Shown here: piece after piece, positions 19,483 to 29,741 of the stretch
Position numbering within the stretch: position 1 is the stretch's first letter
Layout of the letters: each line of letters begins with the position of its first letter
NCBI GenBank assembly: GCA_020975725.1
Contig: QXJR01000009.1
Coordinates: forward strand, 434,001 to 498,000
DNA from: Picocystis sp. L7
Taxonomy: Eukaryota > Chlorophyta > Picocystophyceae > Picocystales > Picocystaceae
Length of the DNA stretch: 64,000 nt
Direction: 5' to 3'
Program-made: the position numbers and the translations under genes
Notes under the pieces: model-generated
Seen by the model: only the letters and a program-made list of their open reading frames with translations
Databases searched by the model: none
Told to the model about the DNA's origin: nothing

Positions 19483-20599
19483 CGCAGTTTCGTCGATCTC
19501 GCGACGAGGCGATCCGGTGCCTTCGGGTCAAATCGACAAGCCTTCCTTTCAATCTCTCCGGTCGTTTCCCTCTCCATGCCATTTTGATCGGAAGCCTCCC
19601 TCGGTCTCCAATGGGACCCGTCCCGAAGATGATGTCGAGTAGAAGTTGAACCGAACGCAACTGTCTAGCCTACAAAAGGCAAGTGCGAATGCACAAGAAT
19701 GGAAAGTAGCAACACAAGATCCGCTCGCATGAATGGGAATTCAAGTATGAATCTCTGTTCCGGACATGAACATTTGATCCGAAGCTCTAGACCACGTCGC
19801 TTCACACGTGTTGCATGATCTTCCATCCAACGCACGTGCCGATCGTTCTTGTTGCAAAGGAGAGCAATGGTGCATCCGGGGATCTTGCCGTCGACAATTT
19901 CCTGAAAATTGCTCGTGAAATCTCCCCACCATTTCCATCCATCATCCGACCACACATGACACGGCATGTGACGTATGAAATGCACTTTGGTGTACCTGCG
20001 CGTTCAAAATCGGCTCGTAGCGTACACCAGCCACTCTTGCTCGGATGTTGAGCGGTCGCTTGGCATGTCCAACTTTCCTTCATGTTCCGCACGCGATGCC
20101 ATATTATAAACTTGACTGTTTAGAGTGCCTCTTAGTTTCGTAAGTTCGCCGCTCGAGTAGATTGAGGGCCAATTTCTTCGCGTTGGCAATGATGCGATTG
20201 CGCATCTCGTATCTTCACCCGAACGGAATGGATTCCAGCTGCACGGGACGAGCGTTTGGCGTTGTACAGCGGCTCCATCGAGGCACGGCGACTCTCGTCG
20301 ACACCATCCCGTCCTTCTCGTCCCCATTGTGGCACGAGCCGTGATGGACAGTGTGGACCGATGGAGACCTGCGATAATCGATGGGACTTTGACCGATGGG
20401 CCCGGTCGCTTCGACCGTCGTCGAACGCCGAAAAAAAGGCGCGATAGGTCGGCCGTAGCAGGTCGTCATGGCAGTGCGCGTACCATCGATCCCTCCAGGA
20501 ACGAAGATGGGAGGTGGGAGGTGCGTCTGAAAGACAGGCGCATGCAGACAGGAGAGAAAGGAAAGCCGATGCTGACGGTAGAGCCCTCCGAACAGGTAC
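19483..20599. other. Low-GC intergenic with an orphan coding-like fragment
   Basis: About 1.1 kb between the reductase start and the kinase. On the reverse strand 19665-19985 encodes a 106-residue ORF with sensible codons and Trp-rich sequence (VWSDDGWKWWGDFTSNFQ, IALLCNKNDRHVRWMEDH). It has no recognised domain; it could be an exon or a decayed gene. From about 20300 the DNA turns GC-rich, presumably the kinase promoter and 5' UTR, possibly with a missed first exon. Confidence 0.4.
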
Positions 20600-21403
20600 A
20601 TGGTCTTGCGGGAACTGAATCGAGGAGGCGTGGCTGTCGTCTACGAAGGCGTCGACGGGGAGACAGGGGAGAAGGTAGCACTCAAGGTGATGGAATTAGG
20701 ACCTGTTGAGGCGGCAGACATTTCAAAGGGAAGGGTGGAGCGCGAAATCCGACATCTCGCCGAAGTCCGACACGAGAACATCGTCTCGCTTCTCAACGTG
20801 TTTGTCGATGGAGATCAGCTCGTCATAGTGCTTGAGCTGATCGCAGGGTACGATCTCTTGGAGATCTTGAATAGGGCGGGCGGTGTGCTGACGGAAGAAC
20901 AGGCAAGGTTTTACTTCTTGCAGCTACTGTCTGGGCTGGAGTTCATGCATGGACATCATAAAATCTGCCATCGGGATTTGAAACCAGAGAATTGCATGAT
21001 CGAGCTGAAGACGGACAAGCTGAAGATCATTGATCTAGGTCTTTCCAAAAGGCTTCAATCTGCGCGTACACTAGGGGTCGGAACTCCGGGCTACATGGCA
21101 CCTGAACTCTTACATGTGGGAAACAACACAGTAGGAGAGTACGACGCATCACTTGCAGATGTCTGGTCATTGGGGTCGACACTCTACCTCATGACAACAG
21201 GCTCACAACCGTGGGAGGACCCCAACCACCCGAAAGATATCTCCAGGACGCTTTACAATTGCATTGCTGGAAGGTATAGAAAACTGCCACCACACCTGCA
21301 GAATACTGCACTGGCTGATCTGTTAAAGAGGATGTTGGTGCCTTCACCTTACGAGAGGCTCACCCTACAAGCTGTGCGGGAACATGTGTGGGTGAGCGGC
21401 TAA
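20600..21403 (+). CDS. Serine/threonine protein kinase, catalytic domain only
   Basis: The 267 residues are almost exactly one kinase domain: glycine loop LNRGGVAVVYEG, EKVALKVM with the ATP-binding Lys, Glu of helix C, catalytic HRDLKPEN, metal motif DLG in IIDLGLSK (DFG in most kinases), GTPGYMAPE and ADVWSLG. It resembles CAMK or SnRK-type kinases. ATG 20600 falls inside the first beta strand. In the same frame TAC and AGG precede it and a stop lies seven codons upstream, near two possible splice acceptors (ending 20581 and 20595). A short first exon is therefore likely. It converges on the nocturnin-like gene, 71 bases apart. Confidence 0.85.
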   Translation: MVLRELNRGGVAVVYEGVDGETGEKVALKVMELGPVEAADISKGRVEREIRHLAEVRHENIVSLLNVFVDGDQLVIVLELIAGYDLLEILNRAGGVLTEEQARFYFLQLLSGLEFMHGHHKICHRDLKPENCMIELKTDKLKIIDLGLSKRLQSARTLGVGTPGYMAPELLHVGNNTVGEYDASLADVWSLGSTLYLMTTGSQPWEDPNHPKDISRTLYNCIAGRYRKLPPHLQNTALADLLKRMLVPSPYERLTLQAVREHVWVSG

Positions 21404-21474
21404 TCTTGGTGGGTTCTGAGGCAGGGATCCGTGCATTTTCGTTTTATTCAAATAAATCTGGATGTTGTGAGCTG

Positions 21475-22581
21475 TCAATGCAGCCACTCAAAATCAGCAA
21501 CAAGTGCAAGATGATCTGATGGATGTTCCTCACTGGGGAGCCCACTCTTCCCAATAATCTCTGCAGATGCAAGCCCCTTGGAACTTTCCAACCCAATCTC
21601 CCTCCCCTCGGCATACCAAATGTAATCAATTGTTGCCTTTTTCTGCCCCTCCGTTCGAAACTTCCAAGTTGTGAATCCTTGGTCAAGTGGGTATGCGCTC
21701 TGAAAGCCCAGGGGATGAGAAAGCATGGCCCGTATGACAGAGGATTGCGGAACGTCATTGAAGTCGCCACAAACAATCACTGCTGGTTTCATACCGACCA
21801 CCCCCCCTGCTTCCAATGTCTGCTCTCTGCCTTCAATAGACTTTGAAAGCAACTTCAGCATCTCCCTTACCTGCTCCCGCCGCAGGCTTTCACTCTCTGG
21901 ATTGGCTTTCGCCTTGAGGTGAGTGGAGACAACGAACAGTTCCTTGGCTACGCGTTTGTCCTTCAGATGGGCCACTTGGAGCACTTGTCTCTGAGAAGAG
22001 CCTTTCACCAACGTTGCGTAGCATACGCACTGCAGAGGCGAGAGTTGCTCGAAGTTTTCTTTGCGATAGAACAAGGCACATCCGTCCACAGGGAAACCAT
22101 ACCTCTCGCACGGCGACGCAGGTTTGGGGCAAAAGTATCCATCGTATCCCAACTTCCGCATATGCGGCAGGAACCAATCGTCGAAACGGTTCACCTCTTG
22201 CAGGCAGACTACATCCGCACTCGCTTCGGTCAAGGTCCTCAACAAGCGCGGTCCTCGAGCCTCCCACTCGAGGTGTTGTTCCGAGACACGTAGGAAGTCG
22301 CCATGCTGGGCGAGCCCGTCTGCGAGCGTGTTCCACTGCAATACGCGTAGCTTCTGCTTCGATTGGGTGGCCATGGAGGCCCGTCTCCACGGGATGGAGG
22401 CCTGGCAGCGGACCGCGCCCAGGCGCGGTTTGTGCGTCATGAGCACATGCTGTTGCTTGGTGGCGGACCATCCAGGGTTCGTCCGGTGCGAGAGACCGTT
22501 CAAAGACCGTCCATTGATCGCAAAGTGAGCAGTCCTTGGACTGGGCTGGGGAGTTGGACGAGGGGCGGACAGGAAGGCCAT
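21475..22581 (-). CDS. Nocturnin-like EEP-family phosphatase
   Basis: The 368-residue protein has about 75 N-terminal residues that look like a targeting peptide, then an endonuclease/exonuclease/phosphatase domain: LRVLQWNTLADGLAQHG, VVCLQEVNRFDDWF with the metal-binding Glu, GYFCPKPASPC and GCALFYRKENF as in nocturnin, VIVCGDFNDVP with Asp/Asn, and HPSDHLALVADF with the catalytic Asp-His. Animal nocturnin removes the 2'-phosphate from NADP(H); related CCR4 proteins deadenylate mRNA. The PKPxSPC and DGCAL blocks favour the nocturnin branch. The leader suggests a mitochondrial or plastid site, as reported for nocturnin, but this is inference. Confidence 0.85.
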   Translation of the reverse strand: MAFLSAPRPTPQPSPRTAHFAINGRSLNGLSHRTNPGWSATKQQHVLMTHKPRLGAVRCQASIPWRRASMATQSKQKLRVLQWNTLADGLAQHGDFLRVSEQHLEWEARGPRLLRTLTEASADVVCLQEVNRFDDWFLPHMRKLGYDGYFCPKPASPCERYGFPVDGCALFYRKENFEQLSPLQCVCYATLVKGSSQRQVLQVAHLKDKRVAKELFVVSTHLKAKANPESESLRREQVREMLKLLSKSIEGREQTLEAGGVVGMKPAVIVCGDFNDVPQSSVIRAMLSHPLGFQSAYPLDQGFTTWKFRTEGQKKATIDYIWYAEGREIGLESSKGLASAEIIGKSGLPSEEHPSDHLALVADFEWLH

Positions 22582-24801
22582 CCCATCCTACACCGGGCCC
22601 AAGATGGGGGGAAACCCAAACACCTCCGGTTCCTCGAAGTGCGGAGCACACCATGCGACACGCATCATGAACAAATTGGGATCGTGGCAAGGAACTCCTC
22701 TTCGAAAATGGTCGCCACCATGGGCGAAGCCAAGTTCATTGTATTCGTGGATGAATTCCGGAAAGTGCGTTTCGTGCGGCAACCTTGCCCATCGCAACTT
22801 TTGCACTTTTAATCAACGGGCGAGCATACGTTGCAAAGGTACCGCAAGGACAAGCAGAGGTAGACCGTGAGCCCTCGTCTTCGACCGTAGACCATCCGAG
22901 TCCGACATTATCGAGCCAAAAGATTCAGGCCATCGATTGCTTCCTACCACCAGCGTTACACGACGCGTATGATTCGTGAACGCTTGCTACAATCGTTGCA
23001 AATGGCTATGTACTCTCAACGAAGGGACGAGTGCAAACCAAGGCAAAACAAGTTTGAGCAGAAGCATCCTCTATACCACATCTGTGATCTTTTGAACGGT
23101 GGAAAATCTGTTTTGAAATAAGAATGGTATCGCCTGAAACAATCAATCTGTCATTCGTATAGAGACGTTGGAGCATAGTGGTTTCGAATGCTTAAATTCT
23201 TTCCTACCTTGAAGAAGAGAAAGCACACCATGCGACGTTGAGCTTCTTCATCAAATTCAGCAAACTAATCTTCTTCGACATCGTCTACCCACAAAACTTC
23301 GAACTTTGCCATCGAGTGACATTCCAATGCCATCGTTAACTAGGCTTGAGTGTTTGAGACGAATGTCGTGCAAAATGTCGGACGTGCAATCCCCAATTTA
23401 CGAAACCCTCAATGCATGTTACGCGGATGTTCTTCGTCACTCACCAATTCGGGTAAACTTCTTGAGCGTCCATTCAAATCGAAGTACATTTTTCGGAAGT
23501 TATGGTGTAAGAAATAAAGCTTCAAACAAAAGGAACCGAAAGTCTCAAGTCCGCATGAGTCACACTACCCACTCGAGACAAAAGGGTTGGCATGAAATTT
23601 CTTGCTATCTCATGATTTTTGATGACGTAGCGACGAGATTTTACCTTCATAGTAGTACGAATTCAATTTGCAATCAAGCGGTCAAATCCATTAAATGGAC
23701 GACAATGTTGAATTTGAACACAATATGTGGCAAAAAGAGCGTCCAATATCTTGGTGCCCACCTAGGAATATTTTGATCTTGCGGCAGGTTCGATTGGAGT
23801 TACAGTAGTTGAAGGCACGGTCGAACTCGTTGTCATCTTCAACTCACCATCTTGAGTAACGGCGAAAATCGAGATGATATTGGTGCGATTAAGTAGGGAC
23901 AGGGCGTTCATGGACCGTCGTTTGTTTGCACAATGCATGATGGCAACATTAATCAAGAAGTCCGTTTCTCAAGGATGTAGATGTTAAGCATTGGCACCAT
24001 ACTTGAAACGGACGGAATGGAAAAAAATCGTGGCACGCAATCAAAGTTATGCGCCCTTTCCTCAATAAAGCAATAGATTCATGAAACCATAAGTAAGAGG
24101 GTGTAATTCTTGCTGGGATGTTATCAAGTGTAAACCGTCACGAATATTGTCGAAATGTGCCAAGCCATCAAGTCTTTCTAACAAATCAAGTATCACCGGA
24201 AAGAGAGAAGCCGGTCCGAATTCAGAAACTATCTGTTTCCACACCATCAGAGACTATCGACAGGAAGGCGCCTTTAAACAATGAAGATGCCCATGGAAGG
24301 CTTGCATGTGCACGAAGAAAATGGTTTGCCTCCCAATTTCATTTTCAAAGTTTTGCTTCCGTTGTTGCGCATGGCTCTAAATCGTGTTAGATGGAGATTC
24401 CGTAGAAGGTTCATCCGTAAGAATAGGTCTCCTTGGGCATATTCTCAAGAGGAAGTATGGTAGGCTCCTTGTACACGTACTCATGAAGCTCTATCACATC
24501 CTTACCAATGTGACATCTTGGGACACCCAAAACACTAGGAGGAAAGGAATCAAAAGAGTAACCGGAGACCAACCAATATTTGAGCGTACCCGTGCTCCGA
24601 TGCTCCATTGGATAATGCTTGGCTCGAAACGGGGTTCAACTAGAACGAGGAATGCAGCGTTTCTCATGACTGTGGGGAGCCATTGCGTTTCATTGCGATG
24701 GGTGCATGTGTACCCCTTCACTCACCGGCAATCCCTTCACAGAAATGTGGGAGAAGACATTCGAAAACGAGATCCGCGGCAAGGAAACACGAGACACAAA
24801 A
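22582..24801. other. Gene-poor low-GC stretch with a short coding-like fragment
   Basis: About 2.2 kb. Next to the nocturnin start, reverse-strand 22588-22806 encodes 72 residues with good codons (HFPEFIHEYNELGFAHGG, PCHDPNLFMMRVAWC) but no known domain. From about 22850 to 24750 the DNA is clearly AT-richer than the rest. It has only short, unconvincing ORFs, no tRNA-like fold, no clean repeats and no recognisable transposon protein. It resembles the 9.8-12.4 kb stretch in composition. Confidence 0.45.
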
Positions 24802-27123
24802 TCACGTAGGGTTACCACCAGATGGGGCGGACGGTGGCAATCCTGCCCGCGGAAGCCCAGGAGACCTCTCCAACTGCTCGTACTGCACAAGGAAATTGTC
24901 CTTGCGCACGCGCTCCCAGCTACTTGTGTCAAATATCCAAAAGCTACCTCTTTCATACCGGTCTGTCTTCATAGCTGGATCAGCATTGGTTACACGTGAC
25001 AGCCAGGTCTTCAGTTCTTTATGGAACCACCAGCCACGTGTGGACAATTCATCTGCAGCAAAAAGTTGAGCTTCGTCACCAGGCATGGAATAAAAGATGT
25101 AGAACAGAGTTTCTAGCTGAAATTTCGTAAAGCATGCTAACTGAAGCCTAGGTGCCTGCTGTGTGTAGCATGCAGGGAGTTGAAATTCAGGCTCAGGCCT
25201 AGCAGGGGTATCCGACCATGGCCCAGAGAAAGTTTTGAACAGGCTCTCTGATGAGTTGAGATTCAGGCCAAGGGTCGTCAGGTCAGTACCTAGGGCTAAT
25301 GTTGAGAGGTCTGGCTCATGCATGCGAATCACGCTCAACAAGCCCAATAGGCCGTAATGATCTGCCGTGCCCTCCCTTGTGCCACCTGAAGCTTGAGATG
25401 GTTCTGATGCTTGGTTGTCCATATCTACTGCATTTGCTTGGCTCTGGCGAAGCTCTTCCTGCTGCTGCATCAGGTGCTCATACCCTTCAGAGGCTGGCGG
25501 TGTTTCAGAGGACTCTCCCATCCCGGAATAAAAACCTGCGCGTGCAATCGATTCAGTGTACCCTGTCATGCCAGGTGGTGCTGCTTGTGTAGCCTCCAGG
25601 CCTGCAGTGACACTGCTACCACTAGCCTGACCAGGTGGCCCAAAGCCAGGAGGCACACTACCCGACCGACCAAGGGCGGGAAACTGAGGCGCCTGTGATG
25701 CTGCAGACATGCCTCCCTCATTTAGCAACTGCTGCGATGCAGCAGACATGGCACCAGGGCCGGAACCAGGAAGTGCAGGAAATTCATCTCTCGAAATCGA
25801 AAAATCGAGGCCCATCCTCTGCTGAAGGCTCAGCATGCTGCCATACAAGTCACCTGAAGAGCCGAAACCTTGGCCCGCCTCACCATTCATCTCTACAGGT
25901 CTCCTGAATGCGCCACTTAGACTTGGAAATTCCGAGGTGTCAAACACCGGCAATTCTTTTTCGCCAAGGGCGCTGCCTGGGCTCCCTGCGATCTGCGACG
26001 CCCCTCCAGGCATCTGTCCAGAAACCGCCCCTTTTGCCATCATGGAGAAAACTTCTGCACTTGCTACCCCGGACGGAACTGCCCGGCCTGTCCCAGAATG
26101 TACACTCATACCACTGGATGCTCCAGGCCCAGATCGACCTGGAAGATTAAGCATCTGAGGCATACCAGGAGCACCAGCACCGTCCACGGACCGAGCGCCG
26201 ATGGCACCTGAGGAAGCTCCTAGCCCAGGGCCATGGCCTGCGCCTACACTCCTCTCCATCCCCTGACTTGGCCTCCCAGGTCCTGCGGCCAGGTTTGACC
26301 CAACACTACCGGTACCGCCCAGTCCCGGCCTCGCCGCCAATGGATTGGAGGCAGCCTGCGAGCTAGGGTAAGGCCCCACTGGACCTCCAGCAGCCTGCAT
26401 AGGTTGACGTGGCAAACCAGAAGGAGCTGATGGTCTGTACTGTAGCGGTACGCCTGCACTAGGGTAGCGCCCTTGCGCGCCTATGCCTTGACCTTGTTGC
26501 ACAGGTCCTGTGGATGGACTTCCACCAGCCTGCATACTACGACCAGGCGAAGATTGAGCTGCTGCATATCCTGAGTGCATCCCTTGTGCAGTACCTACGC
26601 GGAGAAGCAGGATTGTCAGCACCAGCCCCATGGATTTGAACGAACGTCTCGGGAGGCAACGCAGCAAGGAAGTACCTTGAGGTGGGTACCCCACAGGATT
26701 CATGTATGGCCTATTCGCGGAGTCCAGTCCCGTGGTAGGATTCTGGTCGATCAGCACTGGCGCGCTTCCAGGCACATTCCTTGCCTGTCGACAGCACGAA
26801 CGGTCAGTAACTTTTCCTTTCAGCAGGAGATGCCTCTCACAATCTGCGGGAAAGCGGCTCGCACCTGCTGTTGCTGTTTGTTGCTGAACTGGGCGTACAT
26901 CCGAAAGTGCTCTAGCGAGGCCTCATGCCCTCCTGCACCTGTTGCGAAGGGTTGGTCAGATACGTTCGCACAGGCAGCTACCTTGCGCCGACGGCAGGTT
27001 GTCGAACCTCCCTTCGGCGTCCCACTCCGACCATTCCCACGTCCCTCTTCCCCGTTCTTGGCCGACCTCCACGTGTCGCCTTCCCCATTGCGTCGCGTTC
27101 CTTTCGGTGCGATCCACACCCAT
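24802..27123 (-). CDS. CNOT2: CCR4-NOT complex subunit 2 (NOT2/VIP2 type)
   Basis: Four exons can be read on the reverse strand: from about 27123 to 26982, 26938-26865, 26784-26676 and 26594-24802. Introns are 43, 80 and 81 bases with GT/AG ends, and all junctions stay in frame (PSAQ-GAGGHEAS, KQQQQ-ARNVPGS, YPPQ-GTAQGMHSG). The middle is long and rich in Gly, Pro, Ser and Gln, with two short peptides like FSISRDEFPALPG seen in NOT2 proteins. The C-terminal NOT box is clear: HYGLLGLLSVIRMHEPDLST, FTKFQLETLFYIFYSMPGDE, RGWWFHKELKTWLSR. NOT2 holds NOT1 and NOT3 together in the mRNA deadenylation complex. The start is uncertain; 27123 gives about 705 residues. Confidence 0.88.
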
Positions 27124-27715
27124 CCGTCTCACGCACCCACGCCGGCGTGGCGCCCGCACGCTCGGATCCGCTTCTCGCTCCTTCTCGCTCCAGGGTTTCG
27201 GCCGAGCACGTGTTTCCGTCCCCATCGTTCCTTTGGGTGCGCACGGTTTCCCTTCTTCGCGACGCGTTCGCCTCCCACCGTCCATCCTTTTCCGCGTTCG
27301 TGGGTCCACTGCCTTCTTCCCTTCGCTCCCAGACCCTCCTCCTCGCCTCCTTCCTTCTCCTTTTTTTTTCCCACGTAGCGACGCGCGATGCGCACGTACC
27401 TCGTGCGCCTCGGCTCGGTTCTGTGCAGGTGTTCAGGGAAGAGGGTTGGGTTCCTGCCGGGCACTTCGCGCCCCGTGCCGCAGAGGACGGTGCCGGGACG
27501 AAGGGGATGCCTCTGCGCGGAAGGGGAGCGGGACGGGAGGAGGGGGAGGGGATTCCAGGAGTTAACCCGTGAGGTTTACGGAGGAACAGGGGGGAGTTTT
27601 GGATAGGGTTTACGAACCCGAAATGGAGTGGAAGCAGCATGGTCCATCCACCAACAGCTGCTTCGGACAGACAGGGATGAAAGACAAGGAGAAAAAAGGA
27701 AGGGAAGCCATCGAC
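27124..27715. promoter_or_regulatory. Promoter side of CNOT2 and 3' flank of eIF3i
   Basis: About 590 very GC-rich bases. Open frames here on both strands are composition artefacts. The first CNOT2 exon may extend into this region, because the frame stays open to about 27309. A run of ten T sits near 27361-27370. Confidence 0.4.
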
Positions 27716-28964
27716 TTACTTGAGCGCAAAGTAGTCGGCGTCCATGTGATGGACCCGAACGTACCCGTCCTCTCCCCCAGAGGCGAAACTCCTGCCGTCA
27801 GGATGGTAAGCCACCGCGTTCACAGGCCCAAAGTGTCCTTTGACCGCGCCGAGCTCGTCACAGAAAATTTTGTGGTAGAACTTGGACTCGAACTTTCCCG
27901 CTCTTGAACCGGTCATCGTCACCTGCGATGCTTCCTGCCCACCACCAACAAGAACGTGGTCCATCAGAGGAGATATGTCGCAGGCATTCACCGGCCTCTC
28001 CGTGTTGTACTCCTTCAAACATTCAAGCGTGTCGATGTCCCAAAGCTTGGCAAACTTGTCCTGTGATGCAGTGATGAAGCAAGTCCCGTCCCTGCTGATC
28101 TTAAGGTCGCCAATCGGCTTCTCGTGAGCCTCGACCACCTTGAGCAAGGCACCCGTTTCTGTGTCCGTCTGTCGAATGCAACCGTCTTCCCCCACAGTGA
28201 GTACGGTCTTGTTGCATGGGCCAAAGACACAACGTGTTACCCTACCAGAATGCCCTGAGAACGTGCGCACAACTTCACTGGTCTGCTCTGCTGGATCCTC
28301 GGCAATGCGCAACATGTCGACAGAAGAAGCACTGCCCATGAATGGATCCAGCGAGACAATTGCATACTTCTCACCCAGCGAAAAAGTCACGCAACGACAT
28401 GGTTGGCGATACTCGAATTTGTGATGTTCTTTTCCGGACTCAACGTCCCAGAGCCGGACGGTTTGGTCTCCTGAAGCGGTAATCAGCCTCGTGGAGTCCT
28501 CTGCATAGACAGCACAATCGACGAAACCACATCCTTGTCAGCCTTGTCCAGGGGAGCGCATGGCTTGGCGAAGCACTCGAAACGCGTGCAAACCCGTACT
28601 GGCCGTACGAAGTCTACCTTCGTCCGTTTCGATCGAAGCGAGCACACCGCTACTCACGAGAGATGTCGCAGGACCAGACCGAACCGATGTGCCCTTTATA
28701 CGTGCCTACGCGCTGTCCGCTGTCCGAGTACCACAGCGTTGGCGTGTGATCCTGCACGTACACGAATACACCGTTTGCGACGCTGGTCAGCCTTGTATCC
28801 ACACACATGCGTCGTACGCTTCCAGGTCTCGAGGTTCGCAACTGCACCGTCGACCTCCACTTCGTTCGCCTCACCTTCGCGCATGTGACCAGCAGATCCC
28901 CTTCCTTGTTGTATTTGAGGAAGGTGAGGGGCCTCTCGTGCCCTTTCAGCAGGATTGGACGCAT
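27716..28964 (-). CDS. EIF3I: Eukaryotic translation initiation factor 3 subunit I (eIF3i)
   Basis: Three exons: 28964-28875 (MRPILLKGHERPLTFLKYNK), 28751-28658 (DHTPTLWYSDSGQRVG) and 28533-27716. The introns, 123 and 124 bases, begin GTGAGG and GTGAGT and end CAG and AAG; both junctions stay in frame. The 333-residue product is a seven-bladed WD40 propeller with family peptides GHIGSVWSCDIS, ASGDQTVRLWDVESGK, GGGQEASQVTMT, GKFESKFYHKIF and GHFGPVNAVAYHPDG. eIF3i sits in the eIF3b-g-i module of the initiation complex. The stop TAA is embedded in AAGTAAGTC, a good splice-donor context, so a tiny last exon cannot be ruled out. Confidence 0.95.
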
Positions 28965-29741
28965 GCTGGACCGCTTGCGACGCTCGGATGGATCCTGTTT
29001 CGAGGTGTCGGATGTTGTGCGTTTGCCTCTTCTCTGTCTCCTTCACCTGGGTCCCCCACCGTGCGTCTGAATCCCTCCCGCCCCTCGACCGGAAGGGTTT
29101 GGGTTCGACGAAAACTTCATCGGCGTGATCCGAGGTTTCGGAACCAGCTGTCCCGGGACACGGGGTCCGTCAGGGGAGAGTTTCAGACGCGCAGGGGGTG
29201 GTGTGGGCCGCCGCCAGGGAAGCGGAGAGCTGGGAGAGGCGCTGGTGGTGGTCCGAATCGCAACCGCAGGACCGGCGATTCACGTCCCGCTTCCGGATCG
29301 GACATCGTCGATGCGGTCCGTCGTGCGTCTTGCCGATCCCGGGTGGATCAGGCGTCGTAGGAAGGCGAGCCGACGGCCGGAAGAGGAAGGTAGGAGCGCC
29401 GAGAGCGGGAACCTGGAACGTCCCGATCTTCTCCTTCGGCTTGTTGGATGGAAACAAAGGCTGTTTCAGGATCCTTGGATCCATTCCGGTGGACAAGAAT
29501 CGACGTCCCAGCAGCCTTCCACCTTCACGTTCGCGTCCAAGCGACCCCACTCGTGGCTTCGCTCCTGTCTCCATCCTTCGTCTTCTCGAGTTCGAAACAT
29601 CCCTCCCTTTTCGTCCCTTGGAGACACCCAACTGCACCCCTTTGGAACCCGATCCGCTTCGGTTCAACCGTTGGTTTCGAAACCAGAATCGATCGAAACG
29701 GAAGGAAGGAGGTCGCGGCGAGCACGCACCGCCGCACCACG
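28965..29741. promoter_or_regulatory. Divergent promoter region of eIF3i and MurB
   Basis: 777 GC-rich bases between opposite start codons. The MurB frame remains open through much of it, but the sequence looks non-coding. Segments near 29630 (CAACTGCACCCCTTTGGAAC) and 36131 (CCAACTCGAACCTCTCTGGA), upstream of Ykt6, look alike, hinting at shared 5' elements. Confidence 0.4.

Noticed and set aside
27124-27640. Many overlapping open frames on both strands
   Set aside because: Very GC-rich promoter sequence keeps frames open; no conserved peptide except the first CNOT2 exon near 26982-27123.
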